Source: an uncultured Muriicola sp.
Lineage (GTDB): Bacteria; Bacteroidota; Bacteroidia; Flavobacteriales; Flavobacteriaceae
Assembly (NCBI GenBank): GCA_945786965.1
Contig: CALZFZ010000143.1
Location: forward strand, 1-40,889
Direction of reading: 5' to 3'
DNA: 40,889 nucleotides
Shown here: positions 17,805-24,323 of the stretch, one piece after another
How positions within the stretch are numbered: the first letter of the stretch is position 1
How the letters are laid out: every line of letters starts with the position of its first letter
Translations under genes and position numbers: made by a program
Notes under the pieces: model-generated
Database searches by the model: none
What the model saw: the letters and a program-made list of their open reading frames with translations, nothing else
What the model was told of the DNA's origin: nothing

Positions 17805-17843
17805 ACAATTTTTTGATGATGATTTTGAAGTGATCAAAATTGT
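17805..17843 (-). repeat. Alternative hairpins in the groES-groEL gap
   Basis: Plus-strand TCAAAATTGT (17834-17843) can pair with ACAATTTT..GA (17805-17816, with a 2-nt bulge), or its first seven bases can pair with ATTTTGA (17822-17828) around a 5-nt loop. The two stems share one arm and exclude each other in the mRNA. They could tune RNA processing or groEL translation; this is inference. Confidence 0.35.
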
Positions 17844-17864
17844 TTCTGCTGGAAATTGTTAGTT

Positions 17865-18143
17865 TTATATAATTGCTAAAATGTCACTTTCACGCATCAT
17901 TAGATAGTCTGTACCACCCAACTTTAATTCGGTACCTGCGTATTTTCCGTAAAGGACGGTATCACCGACTTTTACTGTTATTTTTTCATCCTTAGTTCCG
18001 GGTCCTACTGCCACTACTTTACCTTTTTGTGGTTTTTCTTTGGCAGTGTCAGGAATATAAAGCCCGGAGGCAGTTTTTGTTTCAGCTGCCATTGGTTCAA
18101 TCAGAACCCTATCTGCTAATGGTTTAATGTTAAGTTTAGCCAT
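17865..18143 (-). CDS. groES: 10-kDa co-chaperonin GroES
   Basis: GroES caps the GroEL ring. The 92-residue protein shows the family's start [13 protein letters not shown] (5-17), the mobile loop ([19 protein letters not shown], about 21-39), GKVVAVGPG and the [13 protein letters not shown] segment. It is complete and of normal length. It precedes groEL in the usual bicistronic order. I find no CIRCE element upstream and no TAnnTTTG box. Instead there is the inverted repeat ATGGCA-N7-TGCCAT 39-57 nt before the start codon, treated separately. Confidence 0.97.
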   Translation of the reverse strand: MAKLNIKPLADRVLIEPMAAETKTASGLYIPDTAKEKPQKGKVVAVGPGTKDEKITVKVGDTVLYGKYAGTELKLGGTDYLMMRESDILAII

Positions 18144-18181
18144 ATTTATATTGTTTTAAATTTTTAAAATTCCGTTTATAC

Positions 18182-18200
18182 ATGGCAGAAATTATGCCAT
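18182..18200 (-). promoter_or_regulatory. Inverted repeat upstream of groES; also fits -24/-12 spacing
   Basis: ATGGCA and TGCCAT form a perfect 6-bp inverted repeat around 7 nt, 39-57 nt upstream of the groES ATG. Read on the minus strand, TGGCATAATTTCTGCC has the GG-N10-GC spacing of sigma-54 promoters, with a full TGGCA -24 half and a partial -12 half (CTGCC). It would place the transcription start about 30 nt before the ATG. It could instead be an operator for a heat-shock repressor. Either role is inference. Confidence 0.35.
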
Positions 18201-18224
18201 TACACAAAAACTGACATATTGTAA

Positions 18225-18260
18225 AATGAAAATGCCAGCTTGTCATTCTCGCTGGCATTT
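18225..18260 (-). terminator. Rho-independent terminator after secG
   Basis: A perfect 10-bp stem (AAATGCCAGC/GCTGGCATTT, 18230-18239 and 18251-18260) has an 11-nt loop. On the minus strand it is followed by a T-rich stretch (TTCATTTTAC). It lies 22 nt after the secG stop and closes the miaB-to-secG operon. Confidence 0.82.
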
Positions 18261-18282
18261 CTATCTCTGTGCTATCACTATC

Positions 18283-18639
18283 TTACTGGATTGTATCCAG
18301 CGGACTGGTGGTATCTGTAGGGAGTACTTCTTCAGGAACCGATTCCGGTACCGTGGTTTCAATATCATCTCCCTGTAGGAGTTTTGAATCTGCTTCCCCA
18401 AAATTTCCTTTAAGCGCAACATTGGATAATAAGATCAAACCGATCAAGAGCGTTGCCAGGGTCCAGGTACTTTTATCCAGAAAATCACCGGTCTTCTTTA
18501 CACCTCCAACAACCTGGGTGCCTCCACCTCCAAAAGAAGATGATAAACCTCCTCCTTTCGGGTTTTGTACCATTATTACCAAAACCAGTAGAAAACATAC
18601 TACGATTATAAGTACCAAGAATATTGTGAATGTGCTCAT
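18283..18639 (-). CDS. secG: Preprotein translocase subunit SecG
   Basis: SecG is the small accessory subunit of the SecYEG channel. The 118-residue protein has two membrane segments (about 2-22 and 54-73) joined by the conserved cytoplasmic loop MVQNPKGGGLSSSFGGGG (23-40), the family's hallmark. The C-terminal tail is longer than in E. coli and acidic (GDDIETTVPESVPEEVLP), as is common in Bacteroidota. It is the last gene of a tight operon, 3 nt after the TPR protein gene, and is followed by a strong terminator. Confidence 0.94.
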   Translation of the reverse strand: MSTFTIFLVLIIVVCFLLVLVIMVQNPKGGGLSSSFGGGGTQVVGGVKKTGDFLDKSTWTLATLLIGLILLSNVALKGNFGEADSKLLQGDDIETTVPESVPEEVLPTDTTSPLDTIQ

Positions 18640-18642
18640 CCC

Positions 18643-19572
18643 TTACGAGTTTTCCTTTTGTAATTCCTTTACCGCTTTAATTCGGCTTGCAAAGAAACTA
18701 CTTTTTTCCGGATATTTCAAACTTAAAATTCTATAAGCTTGTATGGCTTTTTTGAATTTCTTTTGTTCCAGATAAACCTTGGCCAGTGTTTCGGTCATAA
18801 GCTCATCGGCATCAATTTTGGCAGATTCTTTAATGTCTGCTTTCGAGGCTTCATAATCTTGTGGTACAATCTTGGGATTGTCCTCAATAAATTTATCTAT
18901 TAGCTCAAACTTTTTCTTTTTGACATCGTCTTCTACCAATGGAAATTCTATATCCGCGGGTTTCTTACTCTTTTCTTTTTTGGAGGTCTTTTTCCCCTTT
19001 ATCGGTTTTATGGAAGTTAATTGCAACCATTCGGTAAAGGAATGTTTTTCAGATTTTGTAAAGGGAAGGGGCTGACCCATTTCTAATGCTTCTTTCGCCC
19101 GTTCTTTTTCCTTTGCGATCGTTTTATCTATTTCCGGATCTTTCGAATGGAACAAGGCCGGATCCAATATCGTTTCGGCATCTTTTGTGGTGCGTGGCAA
19201 TGGTTTGTCCAGAGATTCGGCAATAAGGGTCATGTCTGTTGTGGGACTGGGGATCACTTCTACGGCCTCGACATCGTATTCTTCCAGGGCAATAGTTTTT
19301 CCCTGGATGCGATCTGCAATGGTATTTTGAAGGAACTCCTTGGAAGTTATAAAATCGAATAAAACGTCCCTGTCTGCAGTATATGCTGCCGTAACTTTAA
19401 GCGCATTGTTATATTTAAAACTATTCAGGTTTTTAAGACCATTTAAATGTAAAGCCCTGGCTGCCTGGAAATAAGGATATTCATTCAGAACTTCCTCAAG
19501 CTGTTTCGTCTGAATTGGCTCAACCACTTTCTGTGGGTTTTGCAAGAGGTATGTAAAATCAGATACGTTCAT
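18643..19572 (-). CDS. TPR-containing protein of unknown function, conserved next to secG in flavobacteria
   Basis: The 309-residue protein has no signal peptide or membrane segment, so it should be cytoplasmic. The N-terminal part (1-75) looks helical (DFTYLLQNPQKVVEPIQTKQLEEVLNEYP split over two helices). The middle is charged and low in complexity (about 160-215, lysine-rich, KKTSKKEKSKKPAD). The C-terminus (about 255-305) holds a tetratricopeptide motif, with AKVYLEQKKFKKAIQAYRIL and the following KYPEKSSFFASRI. It sits between the LptE-like lipoprotein and secG with 3-nt gaps on both sides. I cannot assign a function. Context suggests a scaffold for envelope biogenesis, which is only inference. 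Confidence 0.8.
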   Translation of the reverse strand: MNVSDFTYLLQNPQKVVEPIQTKQLEEVLNEYPYFQAARALHLNGLKNLNSFKYNNALKVTAAYTADRDVLFDFITSKEFLQNTIADRIQGKTIALEEYDVEAVEVIPSPTTDMTLIAESLDKPLPRTTKDAETILDPALFHSKDPEIDKTIAKEKERAKEALEMGQPLPFTKSEKHSFTEWLQLTSIKPIKGKKTSKKEKSKKPADIEFPLVEDDVKKKKFELIDKFIEDNPKIVPQDYEASKADIKESAKIDADELMTETLAKVYLEQKKFKKAIQAYRILSLKYPEKSSFFASRIKAVKELQKENS

Positions 19573-19575
19573 TTT

Positions 19576-20097
19576 TTACCAATCTGCCAGTGATGCACTA
19601 AATATATCCTGATTAATCCTTTCAAAAATAACCTGGTGCGCCTCATCGCGCACTGAAGCCAATTGGGAAGAGGCCGGATAATCGTAAAAGAATGAGAAAC
19701 GACGTTCAAATTCAGCATCTTCCTTTGTTTTGTTAAAAAAGCGAACATTTACCCCAATGGTAAGCCTGTTCTGAGCGGCCCTTTGTTCTGCAGTAGCAGA
19801 CATGGGAGAAACCCGATACTCAACAATTTCTCCTTCATAGAGCAAGTCTCCATTGGAGGAAACCAGGTCTAAACTGGTTTGGTTTAAAATCAAATCCTGC
19901 AAGGACAAGGTGTATTCCCTGTCTAAACCCGGATCGAAGGTAGAACCCGGACTTTGAGACGCATAATTTTGGAAATAACTTATGGTAAAGGTTTTGGCGG
20001 TTCCTACATCGCCCCCAGTAAAATTATAGACCCCGCAACTCACTACCATGGATAAAATAAGCAGGAATACAATGGGTTTTAATGCTACTCTTCTCAC
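19576..20097 (-). CDS. lptE: LptE-family LPS-assembly lipoprotein
   Basis: LptE plugs the outer-membrane LptD barrel that inserts lipopolysaccharide. The 173-residue protein starts with GTG at 20097, which gives a good lipoprotein signal (VALKPIVFLLILSMVVSC, lipidated C21). Behind it is the family start CGVYNFTGG, then TFTISYFQNYAS, the region SLQDLILNQTSLDLVSSNGDL, and the central strand YEGEIVEYRVSPMSA, all typical of Bacteroidota LptE-like proteins. The GTG shares its G with the TAG stop of the sigma-54 activator gene, so translation is coupled. No usable ATG exists upstream of the signal peptide. The next gene starts 3 nt downstream. Confidence 0.85.
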   Translation of the reverse strand: MRRVALKPIVFLLILSMVVSCGVYNFTGGDVGTAKTFTISYFQNYASQSPGSTFDPGLDREYTLSLQDLILNQTSLDLVSSNGDLLYEGEIVEYRVSPMSATAEQRAAQNRLTIGVNVRFFNKTKEDAEFERRFSFFYDYPASSQLASVRDEAHQVIFERINQDIFSASLADW

Positions 20098-21359
20098 TAT
20101 AAATCGTATTGTTTTATTTTTCGATACAAGGTGCGTTCTGAAATTCCCAATTCTGCTGCTGCAGCTTTACGTTTGCCCCGGTTGCGTTCCAGCGATTTTT
20201 TAATGAGTTCTACTTCCTTTTGCTGTAAAGATAAGGTTTCTTCTTCTTCTATTTCCTCAGCGAAATGGTACTTGTCATCCTTGGGTACCTCGCTGGTTTT
20301 TTCAGACCGGGTTTCATGCGGGGGCAGTAATTCTACTGGGGCAGTTTCTTCTTCTACCTCTTCCCCGTTGGTGCCGTAAATTTTTCGGATCAAGTTTTCG
20401 TTCTCTTCCTGTACTTTATCGGAATCGTCCGAATTAAGTAGTTCCAGGGTTAGTTTCTTCAGGTCGTTCAGATCACTCTTCATATCGAATAACACCTTGT
20501 ACAATATTTCCCGTTCATTGCTGAAATCGCCCTTCTTTGAATCCTTCTCAATGACGGCAGGCAGGTTTGAATCGTTTGCATTGGGCAAATAACTGTTTAA
20601 AGTTGCCAGCGATATTGTTCTGCTTTCTTCGAGTACGGAGATTTGTTCGGCCACATTTCGCAATTGCCGGATATTCCCCGGCCATCGATATTTTGTAAGT
20701 AATTGAATAGCATCGTCTTCTAACCGAATTGTAGGCATTTTGTACTTCTGGCCAAAATCTGAAGCAAATTTTCTGAAGAGCAAATGAATATCTTCCTTGC
20801 GATCCCGAAGCGGGGGAATGTGAATATCAACAGTACTCAATCTATAATAAAGGTCTTCCCTGAATTTGCCTTTTTTTATAGCTTCAATCATATTCAGGTT
20901 GGTAGCTGCTACAATCCTCACATTGGTTTTAAGCACCTGTGACGACCCTACCTTTAAAAACTCACCATTCTCCAAAATCCTTAACAAACGCACCTGTGTG
21001 GTAAGCGGCAGTTCCCCTACTTCATCCAGAAAAATAGTGCCTCCATCTGCTACTTCAAAATATCCACTACGGGTTTGGGTAGCTCCTGTAAAAGAACCTT
21101 TTTCGTGGCCAAACAGTTCACTATCTATGGTTCCTTCGGGTATGGCCCCGCAGTTTACTGCAATATATTTGGCGTGTTTCCTATGCGAAAGGGAGTGTAT
21201 GATCTTTGGTACAGATTCTTTCCCAACGCCACTCTCACCGGTCACCAATACCGAAATATCGGTTGGAGCTACCTGGACTGCTTTTTCGAGGGCACGGTTT
21301 AATTTAGGATCGTTCCCAATGATTCCAAAACGCTGTTTAATTGCCTGAACACTATCCAT
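20097..21359 (-). CDS. Sigma-54-dependent AAA+ transcriptional activator without receiver domain
   Basis: The 420-residue protein is a bacterial enhancer-binding protein that would open sigma-54 RNA polymerase promoters by ATP hydrolysis. The AAA+ domain starts almost at the N-terminus: Walker A GESGVGKE (41-48), the sigma-54 contact loop GSFTGA (88-93, a common GAFTGA variant), Walker B GGTIFLDE (106-113). A Fis-type helix-turn-helix forms the C-terminus (about 385-420, RKAAAAELGISERTLYRKI). There is no N-terminal response-regulator, GAF or PAS domain, so no sensor is built in. An acidic linker (about 320-380) separates the domains. It starts 2 nt after the miaB stop and ends on the lptE start codon. 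Its targets are unknown; control of envelope genes is a guess from context. Confidence 0.92.
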   Translation of the reverse strand: MDSVQAIKQRFGIIGNDPKLNRALEKAVQVAPTDISVLVTGESGVGKESVPKIIHSLSHRKHAKYIAVNCGAIPEGTIDSELFGHEKGSFTGATQTRSGYFEVADGGTIFLDEVGELPLTTQVRLLRILENGEFLKVGSSQVLKTNVRIVAATNLNMIEAIKKGKFREDLYYRLSTVDIHIPPLRDRKEDIHLLFRKFASDFGQKYKMPTIRLEDDAIQLLTKYRWPGNIRQLRNVAEQISVLEESRTISLATLNSYLPNANDSNLPAVIEKDSKKGDFSNEREILYKVLFDMKSDLNDLKKLTLELLNSDDSDKVQEENENLIRKIYGTNGEEVEEETAPVELLPPHETRSEKTSEVPKDDKYHFAEEIEEEETLSLQQKEVELIKKSLERNRGKRKAAAAELGISERTLYRKIKQYDL

Positions 21360-21361
21360 GA

Positions 21362-22807
21362 TTAATTATTTTCAGAATAACCTACAGCTTTACCCAGGAG
21401 GGTAGCCGAGGTGCAATCATTTATTTTTACGTTTACAAATTCTCCTGCCTTGTAATTTTCTTTAGGGAAAACAACTACAGTATTCTGGGAATTACGGCCC
21501 ATCCAGTGAGCATCCGATTTTTTGGAAGGACCTTCGATCAATACCTCTTCGGTTTTCCCAACATGCAGACGCGTTCTGTAAAGACTGTGTTGTAGTTGCA
21601 GGGCGATGATCTCCTGTAGCCTTTTCTTCTTAACGGGCTCCGGAATATCATCTTCCAGTTTTCTGGCCGCCATGGTACCGGGTCGTTCCGAATATCCAAA
21701 CATGAAACCATAGTCATATTTAACAAACTCCATTAAGGAAAGCGTATCCTGATGGTCTTCTTCGGTTTCGGTAGGAAATCCTGTGATCATATCCTGACTT
21801 ATTGCGCAATCGGGAATGATCTTACGAATATCATCAATAAGTTTCTTATACTCGGCCCTCGTATGCAACCGGTTCATGGCTTTCAGGATCCTATCACTCC
21901 CGCTTTGTACTGGGAGATGAATATAGTTGCATATGTTATTGAATTTAGCCATGGTGGTTACAACATCTAGGGTCATATCCTGCGGGTTCGAAGTTGAAAA
22001 CCGAATGCGCATCTTCGGTTGAGCTTCTGCCACCAATTGCAACAGACCTGAAAAATTAACAGCCGTAGCCTTTTGCATTTCCGTGGCTTTGTCAATATCT
22101 TTTTTTAATCCGCCACCGTACCATAAATAACTGTCCACATTTTGCCCCAGGAGGGTAACCTCCTTATATCCATTTTCCCAGAGGGAGTTTACTTCACTAA
22201 CAATGGATTGTGGATCCCGACTGCGTTCCCTGCCACGGGTAAAAGGCACTACGCAGAACGTACACATATTATCGCACCCCCGGGTGATGGAAACAAAGGC
22301 AGTTACCCCATTCGAATTTAAACGGACCGGTGCCACATCCCCGTAGGTTTCATCTTTGGATAAAATCACATTCACCGCACTTCGGCCTTCATCGATCTCC
22401 TGAATGAGATTAGGCAGGTCCTTATATGCATCAGGGCCCACTACCATATCCACAATTTTTTCTTCTTCCAGCAGCTTGTTTTTCAATCGTTCGGCCATAC
22501 ACCCCAATACCCCAACCTTCATGTGGGGTCTTGTTTTTTTAACGGCATTAAATTTCTCGAGACGTTTTCGCACCGTAGTTTCGGCCTTTTCGCGTATAGA
22601 ACAGGTATTAACGAGAACAAGATCGGCTTCCTGGAGCTCTTGAGTGGTATTAAAACCCTCCCCGGCCAGAATAGATGCTACAATCTCACTATCCGAAAAA
22701 TTCATTTGACACCCATAACTTTCAATGTAAAGTTTACGGGTGTTATTTTCTTTGGTATCCAGCGCTAACGCAGCGCCCTGTACCGATTCATCTATTACTT
22801 TCTCCAT
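21362..22807 (-). CDS. miaB: tRNA-2-methylthio-N6-dimethylallyladenosine synthase MiaB
   Basis: MiaB is a radical-SAM methylthiotransferase that converts i6A37 to ms2i6A37 in tRNAs reading UNN codons. In its 481 residues, the N-terminal MTTase domain carries the auxiliary cluster cysteines C33 ([11 protein letters not shown]), C69 (NTCSIREKA) and C103 (GCMAER). The radical-SAM cluster is C178-xxx-C182-xx-C185 (GCDNMCTFC). A TRAM domain forms the C-terminus (from about 415). The fixed pattern YGCQMN with NTCSIR separates it from MtaB and RimO. It is the first gene of the five-gene operon and has the best promoter of the window (TTG-N21-TATCTTTG). Confidence 0.97.
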   Translation of the reverse strand: MEKVIDESVQGAALALDTKENNTRKLYIESYGCQMNFSDSEIVASILAGEGFNTTQELQEADLVLVNTCSIREKAETTVRKRLEKFNAVKKTRPHMKVGVLGCMAERLKNKLLEEEKIVDMVVGPDAYKDLPNLIQEIDEGRSAVNVILSKDETYGDVAPVRLNSNGVTAFVSITRGCDNMCTFCVVPFTRGRERSRDPQSIVSEVNSLWENGYKEVTLLGQNVDSYLWYGGGLKKDIDKATEMQKATAVNFSGLLQLVAEAQPKMRIRFSTSNPQDMTLDVVTTMAKFNNICNYIHLPVQSGSDRILKAMNRLHTRAEYKKLIDDIRKIIPDCAISQDMITGFPTETEEDHQDTLSLMEFVKYDYGFMFGYSERPGTMAARKLEDDIPEPVKKKRLQEIIALQLQHSLYRTRLHVGKTEEVLIEGPSKKSDAHWMGRNSQNTVVVFPKENYKAGEFVNVKINDCTSATLLGKAVGYSENN

Positions 22808-22846
22808 AGTTTGAATACTTCAAATCATCAACTCAAAAGAGGAGTG

Positions 22847-22878
22847 CAAAGATAAGACTTTATACCCATAAGTGACAA
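22847..22878 (-). promoter_or_regulatory. Bacteroidota-type promoter (TTG-N21-TATCTTTG) for the miaB-secG operon
   Basis: On the minus strand a TTG (22876-22878) lies 21 nt before TATCTTTG (22847-22854), a full match to the TTG/TAnnTTTG promoter with a spacing inside the 17-23 nt known from Flavobacterium. The box ends 39 nt before the miaB ATG. Confidence 0.68.
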
Positions 22879-22971
22879 TTTGACAGTAAAATAATTCCAT
22901 TCAAAAAACGCAACTGCCTACTTATATACGTATCTATCATATAACGAGCTTAACCTTAAAACAATCAAATT

Positions 22972-24201
22972 ATGAAAAATAAAACCGCCCTCTTTCTTTC
23001 TTGTATACTCCTTAGTTTCCTTTCCTGTAACGAGGAAGACAATAGCAAGTATGCAGACTACCTGGTAGCTCGACCCTTAACGATGACCAAAGCCGAATTT
23101 AAGAACAGTGTTGATATTATTGCTCCCATCCCTATTAAAGAATCGGGTAAAATATATGCCTACGAAAATTATATTTTCGTGAACGACAAATTCAAAGGTG
23201 TTCATGTCATTGACAATAGCAACCCTGCTTCACCTCAGAAAATATCATTTATTAAAATTGCGGGGAACGTTGATATATCCGTAAAGAACAATTATCTCTA
23301 TGCCGACAGTATTACAGATTTGGTGGTTCTTGACATTTCTGACATCAACAATATTCAAATTGTAAACCGCCTCGAAAATGTATTGAGGGATAATGTTGTA
23401 TGGCCGGCAGAGGCCGATTTTTTTGAATATGAGGAGTGGGACTATGAAAATGAGATCCTGGTTGGATGGGAAGTGGTTACCGAAAGAAGACTTATTGAAG
23501 AGGTAGAGCAGCGCTTTGTAGATATTTTATTTGCAGATGCAGCGGAGAATAGCGTAGGACAGGGGGGGTCATTGGCCCGATTTAAAATTGTGAATGATTT
23601 TCTGTATGCTGTTGATAGCCATTCCATTAATATTTTCGATATCACGGATCTCGCCAATCCACAAGATCTGGAAGATGTGTATGCTGGATTCGACATTGAA
23701 ACTATTTTTAACCGAGATAATCATTTGTTTTTAGGCAGTATGAGGGGAATGTATATCTATGATATCTCATCACCTGCCAACCCAACATTTGTTTCTGAGT
23801 TTCAGCATGGAACGGCCTGCGACCCGGTAGTTGTTGATGGGGATTATGCTTTTGTAACCCTTAGAGGGGGCAATAATTGTGGTGCTACAGAAAGCGGCTT
23901 GTTTATCGTAGATATTTCCAATATTACCAATCCCAGTTTAACATCGTCGTATCCTATGGAAGAACCCTATGGCCTGGGTGTAAAAAATGAAAAATTATTT
24001 GTGTGTGATGGCAGTGCCGGACTAAAGGTTTATGATAAAACCAATGTAGAAGATCTGGTTGAATTACAACACTTTGAGGATATTGTTACTTTCGATGTTA
24101 TTCCCCTTGAAAATAATCTTCTAATGGTGGGAGATGGGGTCCTGTATCAGTATGAATATGAGAACACTAACATCCGCTTAATAAGCTCCATTTCGCTCTA
24201 G
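22972..24201 (+). CDS. LVIVD-repeat beta-propeller lipoprotein
   Basis: The 409-residue product starts with a lipoprotein signal (lipobox SFLSC, C19). It is built of LVIVD-type repeats of about 40 residues, each with a core such as VHVIDNSNPASPQKIS, LVVLDISDINNIQIV, INIFDITDLANPQDL, MYIYDISSPANPTFV and LFIVDISNITNPSLT, ending with LKVYDKTNVEDLVEL. Six visible repeat cores suggest a beta-propeller at the cell surface or in the periplasm. An insertion of about 55 residues (roughly 135-195, acidic, with EYEEWDYENEILVGWEVV) breaks the spacing between repeats two and three. The role is unknown; such proteins are thought to bind proteins or glycans. It stands alone between a divergent miaB operon and topA and is followed by a terminator. 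Confidence 0.82.
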   Translation: MKNKTALFLSCILLSFLSCNEEDNSKYADYLVARPLTMTKAEFKNSVDIIAPIPIKESGKIYAYENYIFVNDKFKGVHVIDNSNPASPQKISFIKIAGNVDISVKNNYLYADSITDLVVLDISDINNIQIVNRLENVLRDNVVWPAEADFFEYEEWDYENEILVGWEVVTERRLIEEVEQRFVDILFADAAENSVGQGGSLARFKIVNDFLYAVDSHSINIFDITDLANPQDLEDVYAGFDIETIFNRDNHLFLGSMRGMYIYDISSPANPTFVSEFQHGTACDPVVVDGDYAFVTLRGGNNCGATESGLFIVDISNITNPSLTSSYPMEEPYGLGVKNEKLFVCDGSAGLKVYDKTNVEDLVELQHFEDIVTFDVIPLENNLLMVGDGVLYQYEYENTNIRLISSISL

Positions 24202-24222
24202 TAAGGGACTCAAAATCAGTGC

Positions 24223-24255
24223 AAGGCATCCTTTAGAAATGGATGCCTTTTTTTT
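24223..24255 (+). terminator. Rho-independent terminator after the LVIVD gene
   Basis: A perfect 9-bp stem (AAGGCATCC/GGATGCCTT) with a 9-nt loop runs into eight T residues, 21 nt after the stop codon. It separates the LVIVD gene from topA. Confidence 0.9.
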
Positions 24256-24296
24256 GCACTTTAGAGGATAAAAGGAAGGGTATCAAAAAATTCCTA

Positions 24297-24304
24297 TACT
24301 TTTG
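24297..24304 (+). promoter_or_regulatory. Candidate -7 promoter box (TACTTTTG) for topA
   Basis: A full TAnnTTTG match that ends 19 nt before the topA ATG and lies just after the LVIVD terminator. No TTG is found 17-23 nt upstream. Confidence 0.5.
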
Positions 24305-24323
24305 TGTCTTCAAAAACCAATGA

